From Solibacillus sp. FSL H8-0523 (GTDB taxonomy: Bacteria > Bacillota > Bacilli > Bacillales_A > Planococcaceae): DNA of 64,000 nt. The stretch is taken from positions 1,426,001-1,490,000 of the forward strand of contig NZ_CP150291.1 of NCBI RefSeq assembly GCF_038051985.1. Reading direction: 5' to 3'. Every line of letters starts with the position of its first letter. The stretch's first letter is position 1. Below, piece by piece: positions 34,997-42,908 of this stretch. The notes under the pieces were generated by a model. The model did not search any database. It worked only from the letters and a program-made list of their open reading frames with translations, and was not told the origin of the DNA. Position numbers and translations under genes: made by a program.

Positions 34997-35216
34997 ATCT
35001 ACACAGCAAGAAGCATTTGAACAGGACCCAAGCTTAAAGGCGCGCTGGCACCCAGAGTTTGGTGATAAGCAAAGTGAAATTGTGTGGATTGGCATTGATT
35101 TGGAGAAAGATGAAATCATCGAGAGCCTTGATGCGTGCTTATTAACGGATGAGGAAATGCATTTGGACTGGACAACATTCGTTGATCCATTGCCGAAGTT
35201 TGTTGTGAAGCAATAA
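34995..35216 (+). pseudogene. C-terminal fragment of a CobW/YciC-type metallochaperone GTPase
   Basis: 74 codons read in frame to the stop at 35214. ARWHPEFGDKQSEIVWIGID and IIESLDACLLTDEEM match the CobW C-terminal domain end (GDRxQELVxIGxxxD, LDxCLLTxEE). The GTPase domain with its Walker motifs and CxCC metal site is absent; the sequence upstream belongs to an unrelated small gene. There is no start codon or ribosome site of its own. Confidence 0.8.
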
Positions 35217-35218
35217 TA

Positions 35219-35255
35219 AAAGCGTGTTCTGAGTTTGAAGCTCGGAACACGCTTT
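35219..35255. terminator. bidirectional terminator
   Basis: A 15-bp stem with one G-U pair (35219-35233 with 35241-35255) lies between the cobW fragment and the convergent ABC operon. Confidence 0.88.
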
Positions 35256-35257
35256 AT

Positions 35258-36055
35258 CTATTTTTTATGATGACGCCCAATTGGTAAAATAAGCGGCGTA
35301 TGCGACACGGGGTCAGTAATAACGGCGCATTCTAACTGGAACGTTTCTTTAATGAGTTCACTCGTCACAATGTCCTGCGGTGTACCTTCTGCGATTAGCT
35401 GACCTTCTTTCATCGTAAACAAGTAGTCTGCATAACGGGCAGAAAGGTTAATATCATGTAGGACCATGACAATCGTTGTGCCGTATTTTTTATTCAGATC
35501 GGTTAGTAAATCTAAAATTTCAACCTGATACGTAATGTCTAAATACGTCGTCGGCTCATCTAAAAATAAAATGTCCGTTTGTTGCGCAAGCGCCATCGCA
35601 ATCCATACACGCTGACGTTGGCCACCAGATAATTCATCGATATTACGGTCCGCAAACTCGGTAATATTCATCATCTCTAATGCTTCAGCAACCGCTTCAT
35701 AGTCCTTTTTCGACCAGCTTCCAAACAAGGTTTGATGTGGGAAACGGCCACGCCCAACTAAATCCGCAACCGTAATGCCTTCAGGAACGACAGGGGATTG
35801 AGGTAAGAGCCCAAGCGTTTTGGCCAGCTGCTTTGGTGGCATTTGATGAATCGATTTGCCGTCTAATACAACCTCACCACTAGCAGGCTTAATGAGGCGG
35901 GCCATCGTTTTTAGGAGCGTCGATTTGCCACAACCATTTGCGCCGATAATAATGCTAATTTTATTTTGCGGAATCGATATATTCACGTCGTTTAAAATGA
36001 GTTTTTGCTCATAACCGGCATGTAAATTATTTGTTTGTAACGTATGCTGCGTCAT
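35258..36055 (-). CDS. siderophore ABC transporter, ATPase subunit (FecE/FhuC type)
   Basis: 265 residues. Walker A GANGCGKSTLLKTM, ABC signature LSGGQRQRVWIAMALAQ, Walker B DILFLDEPTTYLDI and H-loop MVLHDINLSARYADY are all intact. It energises the two FecCD permeases encoded just upstream; TAA of the permease and its ATG are adjacent. Last gene of a four-gene Fur-controlled operon (binding protein, permease, permease, ATPase), the same order and type as Bacillus YfiY-YfiZ-YfhA with a YusV-like ATPase. Confidence 0.95.
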   Translation of the reverse strand: MTQHTLQTNNLHAGYEQKLILNDVNISIPQNKISIIIGANGCGKSTLLKTMARLIKPASGEVVLDGKSIHQMPPKQLAKTLGLLPQSPVVPEGITVADLVGRGRFPHQTLFGSWSKKDYEAVAEALEMMNITEFADRNIDELSGGQRQRVWIAMALAQQTDILFLDEPTTYLDITYQVEILDLLTDLNKKYGTTIVMVLHDINLSARYADYLFTMKEGQLIAEGTPQDIVTSELIKETFQLECAVITDPVSHTPLILPIGRHHKK

Positions 36056-37087
36056 TTAAATGTCTCCTTTACGATTGATGCGAATAAGTAAGTAAATCAA
36101 GTACGGTGCACCGATAATGCCGGTAACCACACCTACTGGATATCTTGCCGTAAAGGCAAATTGTCCAATTAAATCAGCGGCCAATACTAAGATGACACCG
36201 ATTAACCCAGCTGGAATAAGCGCAGAAAAGTTACTGCCAACAAGGCGTTTTGCAATCGGACCAGCTAAGAAGGCGACGAATGCAATCGGGCCAGTTACTG
36301 CCGTTGCAAGTGCAATGAGTAACACCGCGCAAATAATTAACACAAGGCGCGTTTTATTTGTATCGACACCAAGTGAAGAAGACATTTCTTCACCAAGCTC
36401 CAACATCTCTAAGCGCTTTGAGAACATCATGAGCAGTGGGGTAAAGATTACGACGGCAATTATCAACGGATACATTGTTTCCATCTTTACCCCGTTCAAA
36501 CTACCACTTAACCAACGAAGCGCTGTTGGGAGGTCGTGCGTTTTTCCGATTAGCATTAAATACGAAATAACTGCATTGAGCATCGCTTGAATTCCAATGC
36601 CGATTAAAATTAAACGACCAATGGAAAAGCTTGCCCCTTTTGCTAAAAAGTAAATACATAACGTTGTAACTAAACCACCAACAACCGAGGCGATCGAAAC
36701 AACGGTATTACTCGCATGGAGGACGATAATACAAAATACCGCCGCCGCGCTCGAACCAGCTGTAACCCCAATCACATTTGGGTTGGCAAGCGGGTTACGT
36801 AACATTGTTTGGAATACATAGCCACCAACACCAAATGCAAAGCCAGTTAATAGCCCTGCAAGCATGCGTGGCAGACGAATCGTACCTACTGCAAAGGTCG
36901 CTCCCTTTACGTCGTTACCAAGTAAAACCGATAGCACATCTTTTACCGGGTAAATTGTATTGCCGAGCATGAGCATCGCTACACAAAGCGCGATCGTCAT
37001 TACGATTAAAATCGAAGTCGTCAGTACAAAGCGTCGTTTGCGTACTTGTCTTGCTTTCATAATAGAAGTCATTGTTTCACTGTTCAT
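36056..37087 (-). CDS. siderophore ABC transporter, FecCD permease 2
   Basis: 343 residues of the FecCD/BtuC permease family with about 9-10 membrane helices. The helix segment RLPRMLAGLLTGFAFGVGGY and the ATPase-coupling region GPIAFVAFLAGPIAKRLVGS are typical. It overlaps the upstream permease gene by 4 bases (ATGA), so both permeases are made together and form the heterodimeric channel. Confidence 0.94.
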   Translation of the reverse strand: MNSETMTSIMKARQVRKRRFVLTTSILIVMTIALCVAMLMLGNTIYPVKDVLSVLLGNDVKGATFAVGTIRLPRMLAGLLTGFAFGVGGYVFQTMLRNPLANPNVIGVTAGSSAAAVFCIIVLHASNTVVSIASVVGGLVTTLCIYFLAKGASFSIGRLILIGIGIQAMLNAVISYLMLIGKTHDLPTALRWLSGSLNGVKMETMYPLIIAVVIFTPLLMMFSKRLEMLELGEEMSSSLGVDTNKTRLVLIICAVLLIALATAVTGPIAFVAFLAGPIAKRLVGSNFSALIPAGLIGVILVLAADLIGQFAFTARYPVGVVTGIIGAPYLIYLLIRINRKGDI

Positions 37088-38121
37088 AGGCTACGCACTT
37101 TCGCTTTCATTGTTATGTAAATTAAAATCGGCGCACCGACAAAGGCTGTTAAAATCCCCACCTGTAGCTCGCTCGGACTTCCTAGTAGGCGACCACATAC
37201 ATCAGAAATCAGCAGCACAATGCCTCCCGTTAGTGCGGATAATGGAATTATGGCGCGGACATCAGGACCTACAGTTAGTCGTACAAGATGCGTGGCTAAA
37301 AGGCCGATAAAGCCAATTGGACCAGCAAGCGCCGTCGCAGCACCACAAAGTAGTACACCCCCAAGTGAAGCAAAGAGACGAACCGTACCTGTACGCACAC
37401 CAAGACCCGTTGCAACTTCATCACCTAAAGCTAGGGCATTTAGCGCAGGAGCAGTAAATAGGGCAACAAGTAAACCAATGGTTAAAAATGGAATAAATAA
37501 CGAAATCGAGTCCCAATTTCCTGAGCCCACACTTCCGACCTGCCAAAATCGAAACTGATCCATCACATTTGTGCGCGGAATCATCACGGCGGTTACAAGG
37601 GAAGAAAGAATGGCACTTGTGGCGGCACCCGCAAGAACAAGCTTTAAGGGTGTAGCACCACTAGCTCCCATTGAGCCAATGCCAAATACAAAAATAGCAG
37701 TGAGGATGGCACCTGCTATTGCTAAAAAGATATATTCATTTGCCGAGCTAATATTGAAAAAAGCAATCCCACAAACAACAAATAGCGAAGCCCCGGTATT
37801 AACCCCTAAAATACTCGGATCGGCTATCGGATTGCGGGTAACCGATTGCATAAGCGCACCGGATACACCAAGTGCCGCACCTACTAGAAAGCAAAAAATC
37901 GTTCGTACAATTCGTTGTCGCACAACATTGGCCTCGTGTGACTGCACATCAGGATGGAATAAACCATCCTGTAGTCCAGCCAAGCCAATTGTACGAGAAC
38001 CGAATACGAGCGATGCTATGATGCTTAGCGCAAGTAATAGGATAAGAACAAGGACTACTTTCATCAAGTTTTTTGGCAGTAGCTGTTGCTTATGTTCGGA
38101 AACTTGTAATTTGTTCATCAT
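37084..38121 (-). CDS. siderophore ABC transporter, FecCD permease 1
   Basis: 345 residues, FecCD family, 9-10 helices. The coupling helix region is GPIGFIGLLATHLVRLTVGP; VTRNPIADPSILGVNTGAS is the typical second conserved block. Its start overlaps the stop of the binding-protein gene (TAATG). The substrate class (ferric hydroxamate or carboxylate siderophore) cannot be read from the permease. Confidence 0.94.
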   Translation of the reverse strand: MMNKLQVSEHKQQLLPKNLMKVVLVLILLLALSIIASLVFGSRTIGLAGLQDGLFHPDVQSHEANVVRQRIVRTIFCFLVGAALGVSGALMQSVTRNPIADPSILGVNTGASLFVVCGIAFFNISSANEYIFLAIAGAILTAIFVFGIGSMGASGATPLKLVLAGAATSAILSSLVTAVMIPRTNVMDQFRFWQVGSVGSGNWDSISLFIPFLTIGLLVALFTAPALNALALGDEVATGLGVRTGTVRLFASLGGVLLCGAATALAGPIGFIGLLATHLVRLTVGPDVRAIIPLSALTGGIVLLISDVCGRLLGSPSELQVGILTAFVGAPILIYITMKAKVRSL

Positions 38122-39167
38122 TACTGAATGTTTTTAGCAACATCCGAAACTAATGTTAAGTACTCATCGATTGTGTACTTAATTGACAGTGGGTTAGGGT
38201 TCCCAGCTGCTGCAAGTGGTGTGTTGTCTTCAATAATCACAACATTGCCTTTTTCGATAGCAGGCACTTTGCCTAAAATCGGATCAGCTTGTAATGCAGC
38301 AAGCGTATCTTTGTTGCCATAAGCGATAAAGATTTCAACGTCTGCTAATGCATCCGCATGCTCTGCAGATAACTCAATGTAGAAGCTGCCATCTGTGTTT
38401 AATGCTTTTAAGCTTTCTGGATAGACCATGCCTAAGTCTGTTAAGAACTCACCGCGTGGGTCACCAGGTGTATAGACATAAAATTTCGAAAGGTCTGTTA
38501 CAGTGAACATACCGAATGCGGCTTTTTTACCTTTGATTGCTGCATATTCATCTGCTTTGTCGGCAATTAGTTGTTCAGTATCCGCGATTAATTGTGCGCC
38601 TTCAGCTTCCATGCCCATACCAGCTGCGTTTAATGTTACTTGATCACGCCATGAAGTTACCCACGGAACATCCTTGTACGCGATAACTGGTGCGATTTGA
38701 CTTAATGTGTCGTACTCTTCTTGTGTAATGCCTGAGTAAGCCGCTAAAATGACATCTGGTGTTGAATCCGCGATTGCTTCAAAGTCTAAACCGTCTGTAT
38801 CTTGATAGATGTTCGGGTTTTCTTCACCTAATTGTTTTAACGCTTCAGCTGTCCAAGGAAGCATGCCGCTATCATCTTGCATGCCGTAATTGGCTGCAGA
38901 AAAACCTACAGGTACAGTACCTAGAGCAATTGCTACGTCATGGTTTGCCCAGGCAATTGTTGCCACGCGTTCTGGTTTTTCAGTGATCACTGTTTCACCG
39001 AAAGCGTGCTTGATTGTAATTGGATATTGTTGATCAGATGATTCAGTTGATACTGTGTCATCTTTTTTTGTGTTGTCTGTTGCTTTGTCATCAGATGAAT
39101 CTGAGCAAGCTGCTAATGCGATTGCCATAAAGCAAGCGACTACTAGCATGAATAATGATTTTTTCAT
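38121..39167 (-). CDS. iron-siderophore-binding lipoprotein
   Basis: 348 residues. A lipoprotein signal peptide ends in the lipobox LAAC, with Cys21 the lipidated residue. A Ser/Asp/Lys-rich linker follows, then the class III periplasmic-binding fold: ITIKHAFGETVITEKPERVA at the start of the domain, TPDVILAAYSGITQEEYDTL and PLAAAGNPNPLSIKYTIDEY at the end. It captures the ferric siderophore outside the membrane for the FecCD permeases. A Fur box lies 30-50 bases upstream of its start. Confidence 0.94.
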   Translation of the reverse strand: MKKSLFMLVVACFMAIALAACSDSSDDKATDNTKKDDTVSTESSDQQYPITIKHAFGETVITEKPERVATIAWANHDVAIALGTVPVGFSAANYGMQDDSGMLPWTAEALKQLGEENPNIYQDTDGLDFEAIADSTPDVILAAYSGITQEEYDTLSQIAPVIAYKDVPWVTSWRDQVTLNAAGMGMEAEGAQLIADTEQLIADKADEYAAIKGKKAAFGMFTVTDLSKFYVYTPGDPRGEFLTDLGMVYPESLKALNTDGSFYIELSAEHADALADVEIFIAYGNKDTLAALQADPILGKVPAIEKGNVVIIEDNTPLAAAGNPNPLSIKYTIDEYLTLVSDVAKNIQ

Positions 39168-39195
39168 ATTGTTTTACCTCGCATAGTTTTATTAA

Positions 39196-39218
39196 GTGAT
39201 AAAGATTCTCATTATCAC
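39196..39218. promoter_or_regulatory. Fur box of the siderophore transporter operon
   Basis: GTGATAAAGATTCTCATTATCAC is close to the Fur consensus GATAATGATAATCATTATC and is nearly palindromic. It lies upstream of the minus-strand operon. Confidence 0.85.
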
Positions 39219-39327
39219 CGCTAAACAAATAATACTCCTATTTTTTCCAAAGTCAATACTATTTTTATGTGTCAACGTAAAAATATGCAGGTGATTATTG
39301 ACAACTTCTAGCAATAACGCTATCTTA

Positions 39328-39349
39328 ATGATAAAGATTATCACTATCA
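39328..39349. promoter_or_regulatory. Fur box of the ferredoxin-NADP reductase gene
   Basis: ATGATAAAGATTATCACTATCA matches the Fur consensus well. It lies about 70-90 bases before the plus-strand reductase gene. Together with the first box it makes a divergent iron-regulated control region. Confidence 0.85.
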
Positions 39350-39418
39350 ACTAATGGTGGAGTTACATTGATAAAGTAATTTGTACGTAAAAAAATCGAC
39401 TGTAATGGAGTGTTATTA

Positions 39419-40447
39419 ATGAATTTATATGATGTAACGATTGTCGGCGGGGGTCCTGCCGGTTTATATAGTGCATTTTATGCGGGGATGCGTGATATGA
39501 AAACAAAAATACTTGAATTCCATCCGTATTTAGGTGGCAAGGTGAATATTTTCTTAGAGAAGATGCTCTGGGATGTTGGCGGCCAGCCACCAATTGTTGC
39601 TGAAAAATTTATCGGTCAATTAATCGAGCAGGCGATGACATTTGAGCCAACCGTTTGTTTGAATTCAAAAGTGCAGCACATTGAAAAGCAAGACGGTGTA
39701 TTTGTGATCACGACTGACAACGGCGACAAGCATTACTCGAAATCGGTCATTATCGCTATTGGTGGCGGTATTTTTGAACCAATCAAGCTTGAAATTGAGG
39801 GCGCGGAAAAGTATGAAATGACGAATTTACATTACACGATTAATGGGATTGATCGATTTAAAGGCAAGGACGTACTCATTTCAGGTGGTGGGAATGGTGC
39901 GATTGACTGGGCAGTAGAGCTACTTCCAATTGCGAACAAGGTGACGGTTATTTATCGCAGTGAGGAATTAAAGGCCCATGAAGCGCAGGTGAAAAAGCTA
40001 AAAGAGTATAACGTTGATATTATGCTAAACACAGAAATTCAGTCGCTTATTTCAAACGATAGCAAAACAGCCATTGAACATGTAATTATTCGGGAAGGTG
40101 CGGTTGCAAAGAAGTTAGAGGTCGATGAGATTATTATTTGCCACGGCTACAACCGTGAAGTGTCACTGGATTTTGCAGAGGGGATTGTACCAAAGCGCAA
40201 TGAGCATAAGCAGTTTGAAAGTGAAGGACAATGTAAAACGACAACACCCGGTGTATATGCGGTAGGAGATATTGTTGCTTATGCAGATAAGGTGTATTTA
40301 CTTGTTGGGACGTTTAACGATGCTGTACTTGCGGTAAACAGTGCGAAAAAATATATTGAGCCGGATGCGAATAGTTATGCGATGGTATCGTCTCATAATG
40401 AGAAATTTACAGAACGTAATCAGCAACTAGTAATAGAAGGTAACTAA
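39419..40447 (+). CDS. ferredoxin/flavodoxin-NADP reductase, thioredoxin-reductase-like
   Basis: About 342 residues from the ATG at 39419 (TGGAG 8 bases upstream). FAD-binding GGGPAGLYSAFYAGMRD near the N-terminus, NADPH-binding ISGGGNGAIDWAVELL near residue 160, and C-terminal FAD contact GVYAVGDIVAYADKVYLLVG. The redox-active CxxC of thioredoxin reductases is missing, as in the YumC/YcgT FNR group. Being Fur-controlled and next to a siderophore importer, it is most like YcgT and may supply electrons for releasing iron from siderophores (inference). Confidence 0.92.
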   Translation: MNLYDVTIVGGGPAGLYSAFYAGMRDMKTKILEFHPYLGGKVNIFLEKMLWDVGGQPPIVAEKFIGQLIEQAMTFEPTVCLNSKVQHIEKQDGVFVITTDNGDKHYSKSVIIAIGGGIFEPIKLEIEGAEKYEMTNLHYTINGIDRFKGKDVLISGGGNGAIDWAVELLPIANKVTVIYRSEELKAHEAQVKKLKEYNVDIMLNTEIQSLISNDSKTAIEHVIIREGAVAKKLEVDEIIICHGYNREVSLDFAEGIVPKRNEHKQFESEGQCKTTTPGVYAVGDIVAYADKVYLLVGTFNDAVLAVNSAKKYIEPDANSYAMVSSHNEKFTERNQQLVIEGN

Positions 40448-40453
40448 AAAAAT

Positions 40454-40493
40454 AAGCTCCGCGCGGCATTTACTTGTGCTGCTCGGAGCTTTT
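40454..40493 (+). terminator. terminator after the reductase gene
   Basis: AAGCTCCG (40454-40461) pairs with CGGAGCTT (40484-40491), followed by TTTGTT. Confidence 0.8.
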
Positions 40494-40622
40494 GTTATTG
40501 TCTAGGCATTCGCGCCAGCTCCTCGGACATTTCGATCGATCCTGCAGAAGTGGTGAAGCGTTTACTTTTGCGTCGGGCTCTCCAATGTTTTTCGGGGCTT
40601 AAATGGCGCAAATACGCTTTTG

Positions 40623-41417
40623 TTATTCAATGATAGAAGTAATAATATAGCCACTTTCATTCTCCCCAGATACGTTGAAGTTCGTGGTATTTGGGATGTT
40701 TACCTTAGTACGACTATCCGTATATTGTACAAAATAAGTTGTACCATTAACTTTTGTTGTATAAGATGGGTCTTTTTTTAGAAAAGTAATATATTCCTCA
40801 AGTACAAGGTCCTTTTCGTGCATGATCACACTGTGTGGTAGCCCAACATAGCGGAAATGCCACGGCTCATAGTTGATGTCGGTAACCTCAACTTTGTTTT
40901 TCGGGTAGCGCAATATAAAGCCAAAATGGTGTGCGTTTTGCTCGAGCCATTTGCCCTCATCTACGTTTTCCATTTTTCCAGCCGTTGACCCGATATCGAG
41001 TGAAAGCCCGGTTTGGTGCTCGCTATAACCAGAAGGCAGGGCGTAGGCAGCGCCGTTTTCCTCGTATAACTGTTGCTGTAATTTTCCGCTGCGATATGCG
41101 CTGTTGATGATAAAATGCTCCATCCCATCATTTGCGGCTGCTTCAAATAGTGCTTTTAGTGGCTGGATAGCTTGCTTTTCTAATAAAAACTTTGAATCGA
41201 CGATCACGTTAGCGCCAATGTCAGTTGGAATTTGCGCTAAATTCGTCGGATCTTGCTGTAGCTTAATATCGCGGTTAACTAAGATTAAGTCCCCGTTTGA
41301 AATCGTATGCTGCTCGAGCGAAATTTGCTGTGGTAAGTCAGGTGCTGCAGTTTCCTTATTGAATAAAAATTGATAGCCAATGATGGCTAGAATGATTGCT
41401 AGGATAAGTTTTTTCAT
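40623..41417 (-). CDS. VanY-type D-alanyl-D-alanine carboxypeptidase
   Basis: 264 residues from the ATG at 41417, preceded by AAAGGAGC; the longer frame upstream is not needed. An N-terminal membrane anchor or uncleaved signal (LILAIILAIIGYQFLF) is followed by the M15B peptidase domain with SAYRSGKLQQQLY, the zinc motif GYSEHQTGLSLDIGS and the late EPWHFRYVGLPHS. It trims the terminal D-Ala of peptidoglycan stem peptides outside the membrane. No vancomycin-resistance genes are nearby, so a cell-wall maintenance role is likely. Confidence 0.92.
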   Translation of the reverse strand: MKKLILAIILAIIGYQFLFNKETAAPDLPQQISLEQHTISNGDLILVNRDIKLQQDPTNLAQIPTDIGANVIVDSKFLLEKQAIQPLKALFEAAANDGMEHFIINSAYRSGKLQQQLYEENGAAYALPSGYSEHQTGLSLDIGSTAGKMENVDEGKWLEQNAHHFGFILRYPKNKVEVTDINYEPWHFRYVGLPHSVIMHEKDLVLEEYITFLKKDPSYTTKVNGTTYFVQYTDSRTKVNIPNTTNFNVSGENESGYIITSIIE

Positions 41418-41586
41418 ATGTATGCTCCTTTGATTTAAGTTTAATAGGTAAACCTTAAGTTTCACTGAGTATAAATCTTAAGAATTTCTGAAGATGAAAT
41501 GAGACGTACGTGCAAAATCACTAACCCTCCACTTATACACCAGCCAGATTTCATTTGTTACACTACTATTTTTAGGAGGTAACGAC

Positions 41587-42387
41587 ATGAACGAACAAAG
41601 CTATTTAACCCATACAATTACCAGTTTACGCGCGGTATATGAGCGTTTAACCGCTAATATTACCGAAAAAGACGCAAACTATAAGGATTTACAAGAATAT
41701 ATGATCGATTACAAGGCCGAGCTCGATAAATTTGAAGTTTACGATTACCAGCAAACGCTTAGCATGATTGATAAACAGGGCTTTCGTCAAGTGATGGAGC
41801 GCGAACAGGTGAAAAAGTTAATCGATTCACCGTACTTTGGAAATTTTGATTTTCAGTACGTAGGTGATGGCGAAGCAGAGCGCTTTTACGTTGGGCGTTT
41901 TGGGTTCCGTGAGCCAGACGGGACGACACTGATCTATGATTGGCGCGCACCGGTTTGTAATATGTATTACGAATTTGAGTTGGGCGAGGCTTATTATGAG
42001 GCGATGGACAAGCGTTTTGACGGAGAAATAACGGGCAAGCGCCAGATTAAAATTGAAAGCGGACAATTGCAGTACGCACTGGAAAGCTCACTGACGATTC
42101 AAGATGAAGTATTGCAGCAAACCTTAAACAAGCAGTCCACGGAAAAAATGAAAACCATTGTTACATCGATTCAGCGCGAGCAAAACCAAATTGTGCGTCA
42201 TGAAGCAGCGCATACATTGGTTATTCAAGGGGTTGCTGGATCTGGTAAAACCGCGGTGGCGCTGCACAGAATCGCTTACTTTTTATACAAATTCCGCGAT
42301 ACGTTGCGTCCTGAACGTATTTTTATTTTGTCTCCGAATAAGGTGTTTGGTGACTATATTTCAAGACAAGATAAAAAGAGCCCATAA
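41587..42387 (+). pseudogene. helD: helD-like RNA polymerase recycling helicase, truncated
   Basis: 266 residues remain of a protein that is normally about 700-780. The N-terminal coiled-coil arm and SF1 domain 1A start match HelD (RFGFREPDGTTLIYDWRAPV, Walker A GVAGSGKTAVALHRIAYFLY near residue 214, then FILSPNKVFGDYIS). The frame then leaves the family within a few residues (RQDKKSP) and stops. Helicase motifs II to VI are absent, so it cannot act as a motor. GGAGG lies upstream of the ATG, so a stub may still be made. The lost part was removed left of the B12 riboswitch. Confidence 0.85.
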
Positions 42388-42565
42388 CGACCTCGTGTAA
42401 TGTTAGTTAACTACACCAAGTATCAGAGAAAAAAACAGCGGTAATATTAATTGAAAATACAAATAAATGCTAGTAAAACAATAATTCGTCTAGAATTTTA
42501 ATATTTTCCTAGTACAGAAATATTTTTATGTTACACTGTTACGTAAATGAATATGAATTGCAGGA

Positions 42566-42735
42566 TTAAGGTGCTCGAAATTGAGCTTAATAGGGAATTC
42601 GGTGCAATACCGAAGCTGTTTCCGCAACTGTAAGTGTGAAAGAATGTGCAAATGATGCCACTGTCGAACGAGGAAAAATGCCTCAATTAGATGGGAAGGC
42701 TTGCACAGGATACACGAGCCAGGAGACCTACCTTT
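42566..42735 (+). ncRNA. cobalamin (AdoCbl) riboswitch aptamer
   Basis: Conserved B12-element sequences appear in order: AAGGTGCTC at the P1/P2 side, GGGAATTCGGTGCAATACCG, GCTGTTTCCGCAACTGTAAG, then CCACTG, GATGGGAAGGC and the B12 box GAGCCAGGAGACCTACCTTT at 42716-42735. It controls the downstream cluster of surface B12-binding-type proteins and the ECF transporter, normally switching it off when cobalamin is abundant (family knowledge). Confidence 0.95.
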
Positions 42736-42823
42736 GTCTGATCGTATTAACTCTCTTCGGAATAAGGAGAATGTACGGCAAATAGATGAACAGGTATGTG
42801 TATATCTTTTTTTCTGTTTTCCG

Positions 42824-42854
42824 CCATTTCTCAACTTCGAGAAATGGTTTTTTT
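42824..42854 (+). terminator. riboswitch-controlled terminator
   Basis: CCATTTCTC (42824-42832) pairs perfectly with GAGAAATGG (42839-42847), followed by seven T. It lies about 55 bases before the first gene of the cluster and is the likely expression platform. Confidence 0.9.
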
Positions 42855-42908
42855 GTTGTATGGGTTAATCGCAACTTATTCATAAAAATTTTTTAGGGGG
42901 ATTTTCAA

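Noticed and set aside
36117-38137. Several long plus-strand frames over the FecCD permease genes
   Set aside because: They are shadow frames of strongly supported minus-strand permease genes; their translations have no family features.
42526-42834. A 102-codon open frame antisense to the cobalamin riboswitch
   Set aside because: It only mirrors the structured riboswitch sequence, has no ribosome site and no recognisable protein family.
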